A DNA stretch of 64,000 nucleotides from NCBI RefSeq assembly GCF_025685425.1, contig NZ_JAGTAS010000058.1, positions 558,001 through 622,000 of the forward strand, given 5' to 3'. Under the pieces are notes generated by a model that was not told the origin of the DNA, did not search any database, and was given only the letters and a program-made list of their open reading frames with translations. Shown here one piece after another: positions 8,830 to 17,786 of the stretch (within the stretch, counting starts at the first letter, position 1; every line of letters begins with the position of its first letter). Source of the stretch: Terriglobus albidus (lineage in GTDB: Bacteria; Acidobacteriota; Terriglobia; Terriglobales; Acidobacteriaceae). Both the position numbers and the translations under genes were made by a program.

Positions 8830-9918
8830 ATGATGTTCGGCATGATGCGGACGCTGATCTTCGCTCTCTGCGGAATCGCGGTCACAGGGGCCCTGGCGGA
8901 ACAACCATGGAAGCCTGCCGACGTGCTTCGGGCACAGCGTCTCGAAATCCGTGAGGCCTATCGTCAGCCCTGGCATCGTATTGTCAGCTTCCAGCTTTAT
9001 GATCAGCAGGGACGCCCCTCCCAGGACGGAACCGTCGAAGATTTTTACAGCTCCCCTGACAGCCAGCGCCGGATTTTTACGTCCACTAAGCAGCACTTCA
9101 CGACTTACACGACGACTGAAGGCGCCTTCAACGATGTCCGCAACATCTCTCTTTCTCCAGCCCTTCTGGTTGCACTCGCCGCGCTCGGCGAGACCGGAGT
9201 CCCCGATGTGCTTCCACGTGACCGCTTTCTGAGCGAACATGCTCCTGGTCATGGCAACCTGGCCTGCTTCGGCACCCAACGGACAGATGAGTCCGGCATG
9301 TATGCCATTTCCCTGGTCGACGCGCCCACAACCTGCTTCCAGTCCACCAGCGGAGAGCTACGAGCCGTAAAGCGCAACGGCATCGTGACGGCGATCCTCG
9401 ATTGGAGTACGCTACGCCAGCATCGCGTCCCCGGCCGCATTGCGGTATTTGGCGAAGAGGGAAAGATCGCCGAGTTAACGGTTGTCCTGCTGGAGCCCCT
9501 CGACCATTCCCTGGACGCCCCGCCCTCCAACCTTCGCCTGCATCCAGCCCATGGCACTGAACTAGCGGCGTGCGACCAGGGAGGATACAGCCCTGTTGGC
9601 CTGCCTCAGTCTCAAACCCCACGGCTGCAGGCGTATGTTCACGTCGATCGCAAGGGCAAACCGGACAGCATCCGCGTCCTATCGCGCGCCGATACTCTCA
9701 CCCAGGGCTATGTCGCTGAGGAGATGAAACATCGCTCCTACCCTCCCTGCGTGGTCGACGGGCGTGTCACGGACTTCTCATTCATTACCAGCGTCTATCG
9801 GCCAGAGATGAACCAGGTCTCCACCGCGGGCTTCCTCTCCGGATGGAACGCGTATCTGGGCCCGGGAGCCAACGACTCCTCAAACTCGCTTTCAAACCTG
9901 GCCATTGCGGGCTGGTAG
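8830..9918 (+). CDS. Secreted protein of unknown function (tandem paralogue 2)
   Basis: 362 aa from the first ATG; MMRTLIFALCGIAVTGALA (residues 5-23) is a clear signal peptide, so the true start may be Met5 or Met6. The body aligns by eye with the 7669-8679 protein along its length. The C-terminal part YVHVDRKGKPDSIRVLSRAD..EEMKHRSYPPCVVDG has the strand-helix-strand look of the TonB C-terminal domain family, seen in many acidobacterial secreted proteins that lack the TonB membrane anchor. The paired Cys residues may form disulfides. No enzyme motif is visible. The last 30 residues are absent from the paralogue. Confidence 0.8.
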   Translation: MMFGMMRTLIFALCGIAVTGALAEQPWKPADVLRAQRLEIREAYRQPWHRIVSFQLYDQQGRPSQDGTVEDFYSSPDSQRRIFTSTKQHFTTYTTTEGAFNDVRNISLSPALLVALAALGETGVPDVLPRDRFLSEHAPGHGNLACFGTQRTDESGMYAISLVDAPTTCFQSTSGELRAVKRNGIVTAILDWSTLRQHRVPGRIAVFGEEGKIAELTVVLLEPLDHSLDAPPSNLRLHPAHGTELAACDQGGYSPVGLPQSQTPRLQAYVHVDRKGKPDSIRVLSRADTLTQGYVAEEMKHRSYPPCVVDGRVTDFSFITSVYRPEMNQVSTAGFLSGWNAYLGPGANDSSNSLSNLAIAGW

Positions 9919-9974
9919 ATTCGCCGGGCCGGTTCACCTTGCCCCGGCATCACCCCTCATTTAAGCTCGTAGAT

Positions 9975-10421
9975 ATGTACGAGGACTTTCACGCTCGCGA
10001 CCGGTTTACCGGGGAAGACCTGCACTGCACCTGGAAAGGCACGGTCGTGGCCATCGCAACGCGTCACGCCGACGCCACCGATATCCGTTTCGCTGTGAAC
10101 GGCCGCCCCGTTTGGATCGCCATGCCGAATGAGGCGTGGGTGCAGCAGAAGGCCAAGAACGGTCACGTCATTACGGATTATCTGGCTGCGCAGGCCGCAG
10201 GGCGTTACCTCAAGTCCATCATCGAAACCGGCTACGATAACGGCCGCGAGATGTACACCATGTCCATCGATGAGGTATTGCAGCACGTTGACGAGGTGGT
10301 CCGCGAAGCCGGCCACACCTCTAAGCTGCCGCAGCTCCCGCTGGTCAATCGCGACTCCCACCCCGCCGAGCTGGATTTCGTTCTACCGGGCGAGCCTCAC
10401 AAACAGTCGCTCTCCGAATAG
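9975..10421 (+). CDS. Conserved hypothetical protein
   Basis: 148 aa from the ATG at 9975 (MYEDFHARDRFTGEDLHC); a longer frame from 9843 overlaps the previous gene and adds non-conserved sequence. A soluble protein with an N-terminal beta-rich part (TWKGTVVAIATRHADATDIRFAVNGRPVWIAM) and a helical C-terminal half (DYLAAQAAGRYLKSIIETGYDN..MSIDEVLQHVDEVVREAG). No signal peptide, membrane span or known catalytic motif. Function not recognised. It lies 57 bp after the secreted paralogue on the same strand and could be co-transcribed. Confidence 0.7.
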   Translation: MYEDFHARDRFTGEDLHCTWKGTVVAIATRHADATDIRFAVNGRPVWIAMPNEAWVQQKAKNGHVITDYLAAQAAGRYLKSIIETGYDNGREMYTMSIDEVLQHVDEVVREAGHTSKLPQLPLVNRDSHPAELDFVLPGEPHKQSLSE

Positions 10422-10462
10422 GTTTTCATTCGCTTTTAAGCTTTCTGGGGCACGCTGGAGCC

Positions 10463-11023
10463 ATGCTGCTTCGCCGATCTCTCCTGTGTGCCCTCATGGG
10501 CGCTTCGTCCATCCTTTGTCATGCGCAGGAGGGTCTGCGTGACACGACGCTCCTCATCATCCGGCACGCGGAGAAACCCCTCGTCGGCGATCGCCTCACT
10601 CCAGCCGGAGAGGCACGCGCACAGCGTTATGCGGCCTATTTTGCTCCTTTCGTCGATCCCAGCGGCCGGAACCTCTCCATCGACACGATCTTCGCCGCGA
10701 CCGACAGTAAAAACAGTCTGCGTCCGCGTTTGACCGTGGAGCCACTCAGCACAACGATTCACAAACCGATCAACACGCACTTCGTCGAGAAGAAGAACGA
10801 TGATTTCGTTGCCGAACTCCAGAAGGAGTCTCACGGCAAAGTCATTCTCATCTCCTGGAGGCACGGTGGGATTCCCGAGCTGCTTACCAGACTCGGGGCG
10901 GATTCCACACGACTGCTCGGCGGCGAACACTGGCCGGACGATGTCTTCAACTGGGTCGTCGAACTCCACTACGACCACGACGGAAAACTTGCTTCGCAAC
11001 AACTGATTCACGAACCCTTTTGA
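10463..11023 (+). CDS. Secreted histidine phosphatase superfamily protein
   Basis: 186 aa with a signal peptide (about residues 1-21, ending CHAQ) and the superfamily signature LLIIRHAEKP at residues 31-39, where H35 would be the phospho-accepting histidine and R34 a phosphate ligand. SWRHGGIPELL (residues about 132-142) carries the second conserved histidine. The domain is short, as in the SixA/phosphoglycerate mutase-like small members. Substrate unknown; export suggests an extracytoplasmic phosphatase or a non-catalytic relative. Confidence 0.8.
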   Translation: MLLRRSLLCALMGASSILCHAQEGLRDTTLLIIRHAEKPLVGDRLTPAGEARAQRYAAYFAPFVDPSGRNLSIDTIFAATDSKNSLRPRLTVEPLSTTIHKPINTHFVEKKNDDFVAELQKESHGKVILISWRHGGIPELLTRLGADSTRLLGGEHWPDDVFNWVVELHYDHDGKLASQQLIHEPF

Positions 11024-11104
11024 GATAGTTGGTCTGGGGCGTATAGCTGAAACCGGGCGAAGTGCTGCAGATAACAGAGATTGAAGCGGCAAACGGCCGC
11101 TGAT

Positions 11105-11216
11105 AGAGCATTTTCCCTGTGGGTGTAGTCCAGAGCATCCGGATCTATAGGCGTTTTCCGCAATGAACGTCGCTGCACGCCGCAGCCGGGGTACCCAGCA
11201 ACAGGGAAAATGCTCT
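11105..11216 (-). repeat. Dispersed inverted repeat, family A copy 2
   Basis: 112 bp bounded by AGAGCATTTTCCCTG and CAGGGAAAATGCTCT and flanked by TA on both sides. It is in the opposite orientation to copy 1. A spurious ATG inside it (11163) extends the next reading frame backward. Confidence 0.9.
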
Positions 11217-11279
11217 AAACTTAGGAATTACGTGCCCATCTCGGGCGCGCACCTCTATCGAGACCTAAGGAACATCACG

Positions 11280-12002
11280 TTGGACAGCCAGACCCGCCAT
11301 TCATTGAAGCAGCCAGACGCCTACGTCGCCGCAACCGAGCACGGCCTGCAGTGGGCTAAGCAGAATCGCAGTGCCGTAGTTCGCTATGCGGTCGGAATTG
11401 TTGTCGTTCTGCTCGTCGTTATTGGCGGTCTGGTGATCTACAACGTGCGTTCCAACTCCGCCAATACCGCCTTCGGCGAAGCCATGAGTGTCTATCAGGC
11501 CGATATCGCCGAACCCGGTGTTCCGCCGCAGCAGGGCGTCAAGACCTTCCCTTCGGCGCAGGAGCGCGCCAAGGCCGCCCATGAGAAGTTCCAGCAGGTG
11601 GCTGATCGCTATGGCATGACCTCCAGCGGCAAACTCGCCCTCTACTTCGCCGGCCTGACTGCCATCGAAGCGAATCAGACCTCCACGGCGCAGGCCGCCC
11701 TGGAAAAAGTTGCCGGCTCCTGGAACAGCGATCTCGCGTCTTTGGCGAAACTTTCCCTGGCCAGCCTGTATCGCCAGAGCGGACAGGACCAGAAGGCAAT
11801 CGACCTCTATAACCAGCTCATCGCCAAGCCGAATCATTCGGTTCCGGCCGCAACCGCCCAGTTGCAGCTTGCATCCCTCTATGAAGCCAAGGGGCAGCAG
11901 GCCGAGGCCCGCAAGATCTACGCACAGCTCAAGGACAAGGAAGCCAAGACTGCTGCCGGTTCGATTGCCGATCAGCGTCTGAATCCGGGCGCGCGTCAGT
12001 AA
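11280..12002 (+). CDS. Membrane-anchored TPR-like protein (YfgM/BamD-like)
   Basis: 240 aa from a TTG at 11280 (encoding LDSQTRHSLKQPDAYV) with TAAGGA 8 nt upstream. The ATG at 11163 lies inside a repeat and would add 39 residues of repeat-derived sequence. One membrane span (about residues 36-57, VVRYAVGIVVVLLVVIGGLVIY) precedes a periplasmic tetratricopeptide region with repeats such as KLALYFAGLTAIEANQTSTAQAALEKV, LAKLSLASLYRQSGQDQKAIDLYNQL and TAQLQLASLYEAKGQQAEARKIYAQL. The arrangement matches YfgM-type proteins that assist envelope protein assembly, but the exact role is inferred. Confidence 0.8.
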   Translation: MDSQTRHSLKQPDAYVAATEHGLQWAKQNRSAVVRYAVGIVVVLLVVIGGLVIYNVRSNSANTAFGEAMSVYQADIAEPGVPPQQGVKTFPSAQERAKAAHEKFQQVADRYGMTSSGKLALYFAGLTAIEANQTSTAQAALEKVAGSWNSDLASLAKLSLASLYRQSGQDQKAIDLYNQLIAKPNHSVPAATAQLQLASLYEAKGQQAEARKIYAQLKDKEAKTAAGSIADQRLNPGARQ

Positions 12003-12117
12003 AAGCATTTTCCCTGTAGGGGAAGAGTAGGGCTTCCGCATCTGTGGGCGTTTTCCGCGAAGAAAACGCCGCTGCGCTCCTCTTCCGGAAAACCCGGCAA
12101 CAGGGAAAGATGCTCTA
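12003..12117 (-). repeat. Dispersed inverted repeat, family A copy 3
   Basis: 115 bp, ends AAAGCATTTTCCCTG and CAGGGAAAGATGCTCT, with inner stem GGCGTTTTC/GAAAACGCC. It starts immediately after the TAA stop of the TPR gene; the TAA supplies the flanking TA. Confidence 0.9.
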
Positions 12118-12275
12118 AAATCCCATTTCAGTACCGGGCTGGAAATCCCCGATTCTTAAGAAGGTTTAATTGGATTTCCGGCGTCGACACGGCGCAAGAT
12201 ACTCCCAGTACTTCGGAAAAGCTGTCGTTTTGTTGTTCTTGACTGCCCTGCATTCCACCGAAGCAGGAGAAATAT

Positions 12276-12641
12276 ATGCGCCGTATCCTGGTCGTTGACG
12301 ATGAGCATCTCGTAGCCGATACCCTGCGAATTATTTTCCGGGAAAATGGTTTCGAGGCACGCGCTGTCTATACAGCGGAAGATGGCTTGTCTGCCGCACG
12401 TGACTTTCACCCAAACCTCCTTCTCTGCGATGTGAATATGCCCGGAGAGGACGGCGTTGCTCTGGCAACCCGCCTGACGGAAGAGCAGCCGGACTGCCGT
12501 GTCGTGCTCTTTACCGGTTACTACTCTCTGATGAAGAGTCTGATGGACCGTTCCAAAGAGCAGTCGCAGCCTTGGTCCGTGCTGACCAAACCGCTTCATC
12601 CAACCGATCTTCTGCGCGAAGCGAACGAACTGTTAACCTAG
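12276..12641 (+). CDS. Stand-alone CheY-like response regulator
   Basis: 121 aa, a receiver domain only. The acidic pocket is D8/D9, the phospho-acceptor D52 (LLLCDVNMPG), the switch Thr T80 (VLFTGYY) and the conserved K105 (LTKPLHP). A good ribosome site (AGGAGAA) lies in front of the ATG. With no output domain it must act by protein contact or as a phosphorelay intermediate. No histidine kinase is nearby, so the partner is unknown. The gene downstream (DUF2905) starts 10 bp after the stop, so the two are probably one transcript. Confidence 0.92.
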   Translation: MRRILVVDDEHLVADTLRIIFRENGFEARAVYTAEDGLSAARDFHPNLLLCDVNMPGEDGVALATRLTEEQPDCRVVLFTGYYSLMKSLMDRSKEQSQPWSVLTKPLHPTDLLREANELLT

Positions 12642-12651
12642 TGCTGAACCA

Positions 12652-12876
12652 ATGACTTCCATCGGCCGCATGCTAATCGGTGCCGGCTGCCTGTTGATCC
12701 TGGCCGGCCTTATTTTCCTGGTTGCCGGTAAGTTTTCGCTCCCCTTTGGCCGCCTTCCAGGCGACATCAGTTTCCGTGGACGTAACTGGCAGGTTTTCAT
12801 CCCTTTAGGGACAAGCATCGTTATCAGCATTGTCCTCTCTCTGGTTCTCTATCTCCTCAGCCGCCTCCGGCGCTAG
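12652..12876 (+). CDS. DUF2905 small inner-membrane protein
   Basis: 74 aa with two membrane spans (about residues 5-27 and 49-69) separated by the family's characteristic loop LPFGRLPGDISFRGRNWQVFIPLGTS. Function unknown; the family is widespread as short two-span proteins. It lies 10 bp behind the response regulator. Its TAG stop is partly made by the first bases of the family A repeat that begins at 12875. Confidence 0.88.
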   Translation: MTSIGRMLIGAGCLLILAGLIFLVAGKFSLPFGRLPGDISFRGRNWQVFIPLGTSIVISIVLSLVLYLLSRLRR

Positions 12877-12987
12877 AGCATTTTCCCTGTAGGTGTAGTC
12901 CAGAGCATCCCGCATCTATGGGCGGTTTCCCGATGAAAACGCCACTGCACGCCCTTCCGGGATACCCAGCAACAGGGAAAATGCTCT
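12875..12987 (-). repeat. Dispersed inverted repeat, family A copy 4
   Basis: 113 bp, ends AGAGCATTTTCCCTG and CAGGGAAAATGCTCT, flanked by TA. It overlaps the DUF2905 stop codon on the left and shares its terminal bases with a family B element on the right, so the two elements are joined head to tail. Confidence 0.92.
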
Positions 12988-13139
12988 AGAGCAAGTCTCC
13001 TAAAGATGTAGAGCGGAGTGTCGGGTCCCCAGCGAACTTGTTCGCAGGGGTGAAGTCCTGGCTGTTTGCGCCGTTTTCCTGCGAAGAAAACGGCATTCGT
13101 AGATTTATCCAAAGCGATAGTCTTAGGAGAATTGCTCTA
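12987..13139 (-). repeat. Dispersed inverted repeat, family B copy 2 with a nested hairpin insertion
   Basis: 153 bp, ends TAGAGCAAGTCTCCTAAA and TTAGGAGAATTGCTCTA. Compared with copy 1 (3430-3544) it carries about 37 extra bases after GAGCGGAGT. This insert is itself a hairpin (GGGTCCCCAGCGAAC / GTTCGCAGGGGTGA) bounded by a duplicated AGT. A relative of the insert lies inside the family C repeat at 53919-53990. Confidence 0.88.
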
Positions 13140-13149
13140 ACCTAGAGCT

Positions 13150-14613
13150 ATGCCTACGCTGGCACAGCTCCGTTCAGGCCGTACCTCGGACACCGCTCCT
13201 CAGCTTGGCTTCGCGTTCGAAGAACCCGAAGCTGCGCCGCAGGCGGCTGAACCTGCAGCCCGGCCGGCGCCGCGCCGCACTACGTTTTCCGTCGCCGAAC
13301 TGGTCTCACTTATCCGTGGCGAGCTCGAAAAGGGATATGGCAATATCTCCGTCTTCGGAGAGGTCTCCAACTGCCGCCCTGCCAGCTCCGGCCACGTCTA
13401 CTTCACACTGAAGGACGGCGAGGCACAGCTTCCCGTCGTGCTCTTCCGGCGCCAGGCCCAGATGCACCGTTTCCGCATCGAAGACGGCCTGGAAGTCCTG
13501 GTGCGTGGCCGCGTCTCCGTCTACGAATCGCGCGGACAACTTCAGCTCATCGCCGAATCAGTTGAACCTCGCGGAGCGGGAGCGCTGCAGCTTGCTTTCG
13601 AACAGCTCAAGGCCCGCCTGCAGACCGAAGGTCTCTTCGATGCTGACCGGAAGCGTCCACTTCCTGCCTTCCCCACACGCATCGGCATCGTCACCTCCCC
13701 TACCGGCGCCGTTATCCGTGACATCGTCAACGTCATCCGGCGGCGGCACGCCTGCCTCGATCTGCTGGTATACCCCGCCGCGGTACAGGGCGCCAGTTCG
13801 CCGCTGGAAGTCGCCAATGGCATCCGCTACTTCAACCAGGCAGCAGGGACTCCCCACGCGGTAGACGTTATTCTGCTGGCGCGCGGAGGCGGCTCTGCCG
13901 AAGACCTCGCCGGCTTCAACGATGAGGCACTCGCCCGTATGATCGCGGCCAGTGAGCTTCCCATCGTCTCTGCCGTCGGCCACGAGACTGACTTCACCAT
14001 TGCCGACTTCGTCTCGGATCTGCGCGCACCCACTCCGTCGGCCGCCGCAGAGCTGATCACAGCCGCTCAGCATCGCATTGAAGATCATGTGGCCACACTC
14101 GGCCAGCGGCTGGTTCGTGCTGCCCGCTATACCACCATGCAGGCCGGCCAGCGTTTCGCGCGTATCAACGCCCAAGCCATCCTCTATCGTGTAGAAGATG
14201 CCATCAGCCGCCGCTATCAGCGTCTGGACGAGCTTGCATGGCGCGCCAATTCTGCCGTAGGCGCGGGGCTTCAGCGCAATGAGCGACGTCTGCTTGCGCT
14301 GCACCAGCGTCTGGCAGCACGCGATTTGACACGGCAGCTATCCCAGGCGCAACAACGTGTTTCTATCGTTGAGTCACGCCTTGTGACGGCTCATCGCGGC
14401 CGCCTTTCGAGCGAACGGAACCGCGTGCAGGCCGTTTCGACCGCGCTTCAGTCGCTGTCACCGCTTGCCGTGCTGCAGCGTGGATATGCGCTTGTTTATG
14501 ACGCCGATGGCAGGCTGCTGCGGGATGCCGCCGAGGCTGCTCCGGGAAGTTCTATTACCGCACGATTGCACAAGGGCTCCCTGGATGCCACCGTCACCGG
14601 CAAGCGTTCCTGA
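13150..14613 (+). CDS. xseA: Exodeoxyribonuclease VII large subunit
   Basis: 487 aa, slightly long because of an Ala/Pro-rich N-terminal extension (about residues 1-45). An OB-fold follows (FSVAELVSLIRGELEKGYGNISVFGEVSN, SGHVYFTLKDGEAQLPVVLFR), then the catalytic exonuclease domain (RIGIVTSPTGAVIRDIVNVIRRR; ILLARGGGSAEDLAGFNDEALARMI; SAVGHETDFTIADFVSDLRAPTPSAAAE) and a coiled-coil C-terminal region ending QRGYALVYDADG. The enzyme degrades single-stranded DNA with the small subunit XseB, which is not in the window. It is the first gene of a closely spaced run with glmM, LPLAT, queA and polA. Confidence 0.97.
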   Translation: MPTLAQLRSGRTSDTAPQLGFAFEEPEAAPQAAEPAARPAPRRTTFSVAELVSLIRGELEKGYGNISVFGEVSNCRPASSGHVYFTLKDGEAQLPVVLFRRQAQMHRFRIEDGLEVLVRGRVSVYESRGQLQLIAESVEPRGAGALQLAFEQLKARLQTEGLFDADRKRPLPAFPTRIGIVTSPTGAVIRDIVNVIRRRHACLDLLVYPAAVQGASSPLEVANGIRYFNQAAGTPHAVDVILLARGGGSAEDLAGFNDEALARMIAASELPIVSAVGHETDFTIADFVSDLRAPTPSAAAELITAAQHRIEDHVATLGQRLVRAARYTTMQAGQRFARINAQAILYRVEDAISRRYQRLDELAWRANSAVGAGLQRNERRLLALHQRLAARDLTRQLSQAQQRVSIVESRLVTAHRGRLSSERNRVQAVSTALQSLSPLAVLQRGYALVYDADGRLLRDAAEAAPGSSITARLHKGSLDATVTGKRS

Positions 14614-14640
14614 CGGCAAACTGTTACCCTCAAATTCAAT

Positions 14641-15981
14641 ATGCGAAAGCTCTTTGGAACCGATGGCATCCGTGCTGTCGCCGGCGAATCTCCGCTCGAC
14701 CCGAAGACCATCTACGCCGTCGGTTTGGCACTGGCACACTCCCTGCGGGATTCGAAGGATGTTCTGCTTGGCATGGACACCCGCGAGAGCTCTGAGTGGA
14801 TCGCTGCCACGCTCATTGCAGGCCTCACAGCCGGAGGAGCCGTTGCGCATCTTGCCGGAGTGATCACCACGCCGGCCGTGGCTTATCTGACACGCAAACA
14901 TGGTTTTGGCGCAGGCGTTGTCATCTCTGCCTCGCACAATCCATGGCAGGACAATGGCATCAAGCTCTTCGGCCCCGATGGCTACAAACTCCCCGATGCC
15001 ACAGAACTGGCCATGGAAGAGGAGATCTTCCGGCACCTCGGCAGTCTTGTTCATGACTCAATCGCTGCCAATGCGCTGCCCGAAGCCGACGACGCCTACC
15101 GTGCCGAGTACATCCAGTTCCTCCTCGGACAGGTGCCAGATCTTTCTCTCGATGGCAAAACCATCGTTATCGACTGTGCCAACGGCGCAGCATCTTCAGT
15201 CGCGGCGCAGCTCTTCGCCGAGCTTGGCGGAGAGATCCGTATTACCCACGCCTCTCCCAATGGCCGCAACATCAATGAGAGTTGCGGCGCACTGCATCCG
15301 GAGATCGTCGCTGACGAAGTCGCAGCCTCAGGCGCTTCTATGGGCATTACCTTTGACGGCGATGCCGATCGTGCTCTCTTTGCCGACGAGTACGGCCATG
15401 TTGTCAATGGCGATGCCGTCATGCTGCTCGCCGCACGCGATCTGAAGGCTCGCGGAGAGCTTGCGAACGATCTCGTCGTCGCCACGACCATGTCCAACAT
15501 GGGTTTGGAGGCAGCGCTCAAGCGCTCCGGCATCCGGATGCTTCGCGCTCCAGTAGGCGACAAATATGTTCTGGAGCAGATGCAGGCTACTGGCGCGTCG
15601 CTCGGCGGTGAGCAGTCCGGCCATATCCTCTTCCCGGCGCTTTCCACCACCGGCGATGGCCTGCAGACTGCGCTCGCTGTGCTGAATGTTCTGCACCGCA
15701 ATGGTAAATCGCTCGCAGAGCTGACCGGGGATCTGAAGGTCTTCCCGCAGGTGATCGTAAACGTCAAGGTGCGTGAGAAGAAGCCGCTTGATCAGTTCCC
15801 AGCAATCGTCAGCGCTATCACCGCAGCCGAGGATGAACTGAAGGATAGTGGCCGTGTCGTGATCCGTTACAGCGGCACCGAAGCTCTTGCCCGCGTGATG
15901 ATCGAGGCGGAAGACGAGACCCGGATGAAGCACCACGCAGAGGCGATCGCCAGCTCCATCCGTACAGAGCTCGGAATCTGA
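14641..15981 (+). CDS. glmM: Phosphoglucosamine mutase
   Basis: 446 aa, standard length. It interconverts glucosamine-6-phosphate and glucosamine-1-phosphate for UDP-GlcNAc synthesis (peptidoglycan, LPS). Landmarks are KLFGTDGIRA at the N-terminus, the phosphoserine loop VISASHNP with S98, the metal-binding DGDAD at residues 239-243, the sugar-binding GGEQSGHI, and the phosphate-binding RYSGTEALARVMIE near the C-terminus. The Ser/His loop and the GEQSGH motif favour GlmM over phosphomannomutase. It starts 27 bp after xseA. Confidence 0.97.
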   Translation: MRKLFGTDGIRAVAGESPLDPKTIYAVGLALAHSLRDSKDVLLGMDTRESSEWIAATLIAGLTAGGAVAHLAGVITTPAVAYLTRKHGFGAGVVISASHNPWQDNGIKLFGPDGYKLPDATELAMEEEIFRHLGSLVHDSIAANALPEADDAYRAEYIQFLLGQVPDLSLDGKTIVIDCANGAASSVAAQLFAELGGEIRITHASPNGRNINESCGALHPEIVADEVAASGASMGITFDGDADRALFADEYGHVVNGDAVMLLAARDLKARGELANDLVVATTMSNMGLEAALKRSGIRMLRAPVGDKYVLEQMQATGASLGGEQSGHILFPALSTTGDGLQTALAVLNVLHRNGKSLAELTGDLKVFPQVIVNVKVREKKPLDQFPAIVSAITAAEDELKDSGRVVIRYSGTEALARVMIEAEDETRMKHHAEAIASSIRTELGI

Positions 15982-15992
15982 CAAGAACGCGG

Positions 15993-16631
15993 ATGAAATG
16001 GACGGCCAAACAACGGATACTGCTCTTTCTTATCCCGCGCCTCTCCTCCTTTCTCATCCGCCTGCTGGGCTGCACGCTTCAGTTTGAGGAGATATGCGCA
16101 CCCGGCGTCATTCCGGGCGACCGCATGCCTCCCCCTGGCGTCTTCGCCTTCTGGCACCGCTCCCTGTTGATGGCCGCCTACCGGTTCCGCAATCTTAGGA
16201 TCGCTATTCTCATCTCCCAGTCCTTTGACGGCGAATTGATCGCACGCACTGTCGAACGTCTCGGCTTCAACGCAGTGCGAGGCTCCAGCTCTCGCGGCGG
16301 GGCGGCCGGTCTTCTTGCCATGGAGACGGCCTTCCGCAACGGCCATATCTGCGCTTTCACCGCTGACGGGCCTCGCGGTCCAAACATGATCGCGAAACCC
16401 GGTGTAACGGCCCTCGCGAATCGCGTCGGAACGAATGTCGGCGCATTTCATCTGCAGCCGCAACGCGCCTGGGTGCTGCGTTCGTGGGATTGCTTCCTTA
16501 TCCCTAAACCCTTTAGCCGTGTCACCGTGACCTGGCCGCCCCATACGCCGGCTAACCCCACTCCAGAGGCGACACAGTCGACGCTCGATGAGGCGGTGCG
16601 GATGGCAAAACCGTATACAGGAGACCTCTAG
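15993..16631 (+). CDS. DUF374 / lysophospholipid acyltransferase-like protein
   Basis: 212 aa. Features of the LPLAT/DUF374 family: an N-terminal hydrophobic helix (QRILLFLIPRLSSFLIRLLG), the block PGVFAFWHRSLLMAAY with the likely active-site His, RGSSSRGGAAGLLAM, and FTADGPRGP. The family is related to lipid A and phospholipid acyltransferases and is found at the inner membrane; its acyl acceptor is not established. Spacing is 11 bp from glmM, and queA follows with no gap, so it is probably co-transcribed with both. Confidence 0.85.
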   Translation: MKWTAKQRILLFLIPRLSSFLIRLLGCTLQFEEICAPGVIPGDRMPPPGVFAFWHRSLLMAAYRFRNLRIAILISQSFDGELIARTVERLGFNAVRGSSSRGGAAGLLAMETAFRNGHICAFTADGPRGPNMIAKPGVTALANRVGTNVGAFHLQPQRAWVLRSWDCFLIPKPFSRVTVTWPPHTPANPTPEATQSTLDEAVRMAKPYTGDL

Positions 16632-17654
16632 ATGCTGGTCTCCGACTTCGACTTCCATCTTCCCGAGGAGCTCATCGCGCAGCAGCCGCTGCCGGAACGC
16701 GACGCCTCGCGCATGCTGGTGCTCGACCGCCATACCGGCGCTTTTCGTGATGACAACTTCCGTTCTTTACCCTCACTGCTGCAGCCCGGTGACCTGCTCG
16801 TACTGAACAACAGCCGCGTGATTCCGGCACGCCTCTATGCGACGCGCTCCGGCTTTACCGGACAGATTGAGGTGTTGCTCACCCAGCAGACTGCACCGCT
16901 GGAGTGGACGGCTCTGGTTCGTCCTGGGAAGAAGGTTCGCGTTGGAACAACACTTGTCTTCGCCGACCAGCTTCAGGCCGAAGTGATTGCCGCCGGTGAA
17001 TTCGGCGAACGTACTCTGCGCTTCGCTCCGGTCAACGACTTCTTCGTGCGTCTCGACCGCATCGGCCACATTCCCCTGCCGCCCTACATGCACCGTCCTG
17101 ATGACGCAGGAGACCGCGAGCGTTACCAGACGGTCTACAACCAGCAGCCAGGCTCGGCGGCAGCCCCGACCGCCGGTTTGCACTTCACGCCGCGCGTGCT
17201 CGAGGAGATCAAGGCTCGCGGAGTCCAGATTGCTACGATCACGCTGCACGTCGGTCTCGGAACCTTTCAACCAGTGCGTGTGGAGCGACTGGATGAGATC
17301 AGGCTCCATACCGAGCACTACACCCTGCCGGAAGAGACAGCACACGCAATTCAGGGTGCACAGCAGGAAGGCAGGCGAATCGTTGCCGCCGGCACCACAA
17401 CGGTCCGCACGCTGGAACACTGTGCCCGCACCTCGCTCGAACCTCATTCCGGAGAAACAAATATCTTTCTCTCTCCCGGAGCGGAGTTCAAGCTCGTCCA
17501 GGCGCTGTTGACCAACTTCCATCTGCCCCAATCCACGCTGCTGATGCTGGTAAGCGCCTTCGCAGGACGAGATAACGTGCTTCACGCCTACAACCACGCC
17601 GTGGCGGAGCGCTATCGTTTCTTCAGCTACGGCGACTGTATGTTCATCGCCTGA
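16632..17654 (+). CDS. queA: S-adenosylmethionine:tRNA ribosyltransferase-isomerase
   Basis: 340 aa, family length. It transfers and isomerises the ribose of SAM onto 7-aminomethyl-7-deazaguanine in tRNA, making epoxyqueuosine. Conserved blocks include [86 protein letters not shown] and [19 protein letters not shown]. The start codon directly follows the stop of the LPLAT gene. Other queuosine genes are not in the window. Confidence 0.97.
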   Translation: MLVSDFDFHLPEELIAQQPLPERDASRMLVLDRHTGAFRDDNFRSLPSLLQPGDLLVLNNSRVIPARLYATRSGFTGQIEVLLTQQTAPLEWTALVRPGKKVRVGTTLVFADQLQAEVIAAGEFGERTLRFAPVNDFFVRLDRIGHIPLPPYMHRPDDAGDRERYQTVYNQQPGSAAAPTAGLHFTPRVLEEIKARGVQIATITLHVGLGTFQPVRVERLDEIRLHTEHYTLPEETAHAIQGAQQEGRRIVAAGTTTVRTLEHCARTSLEPHSGETNIFLSPGAEFKLVQALLTNFHLPQSTLLMLVSAFAGRDNVLHAYNHAVAERYRFFSYGDCMFIA

Positions 17655-17732
17655 AAATCCATCGATCAAAAGTTTTCCGTGTGCTTTTCCGAGGACGAGG
17701 GATTGTGCCCTGAGAACAACTCCAAGGCACCA

Positions 17733-17757
17733 TTCAACTATTCAACAATTCAACTCA
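17733..17757. repeat. ATTCAAC tandem motif, family D copy 1
   Basis: Three ATTCAAC/ATTCAACT-type units in a row in the queA-polA spacer. The same motif, in direct or inverted form, occurs around 20550-20641 and 40793-40826. Confidence 0.7.
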
Positions 17758-17786
17758 CAACCATCCAAACGCGTATCCTTCTAAGG

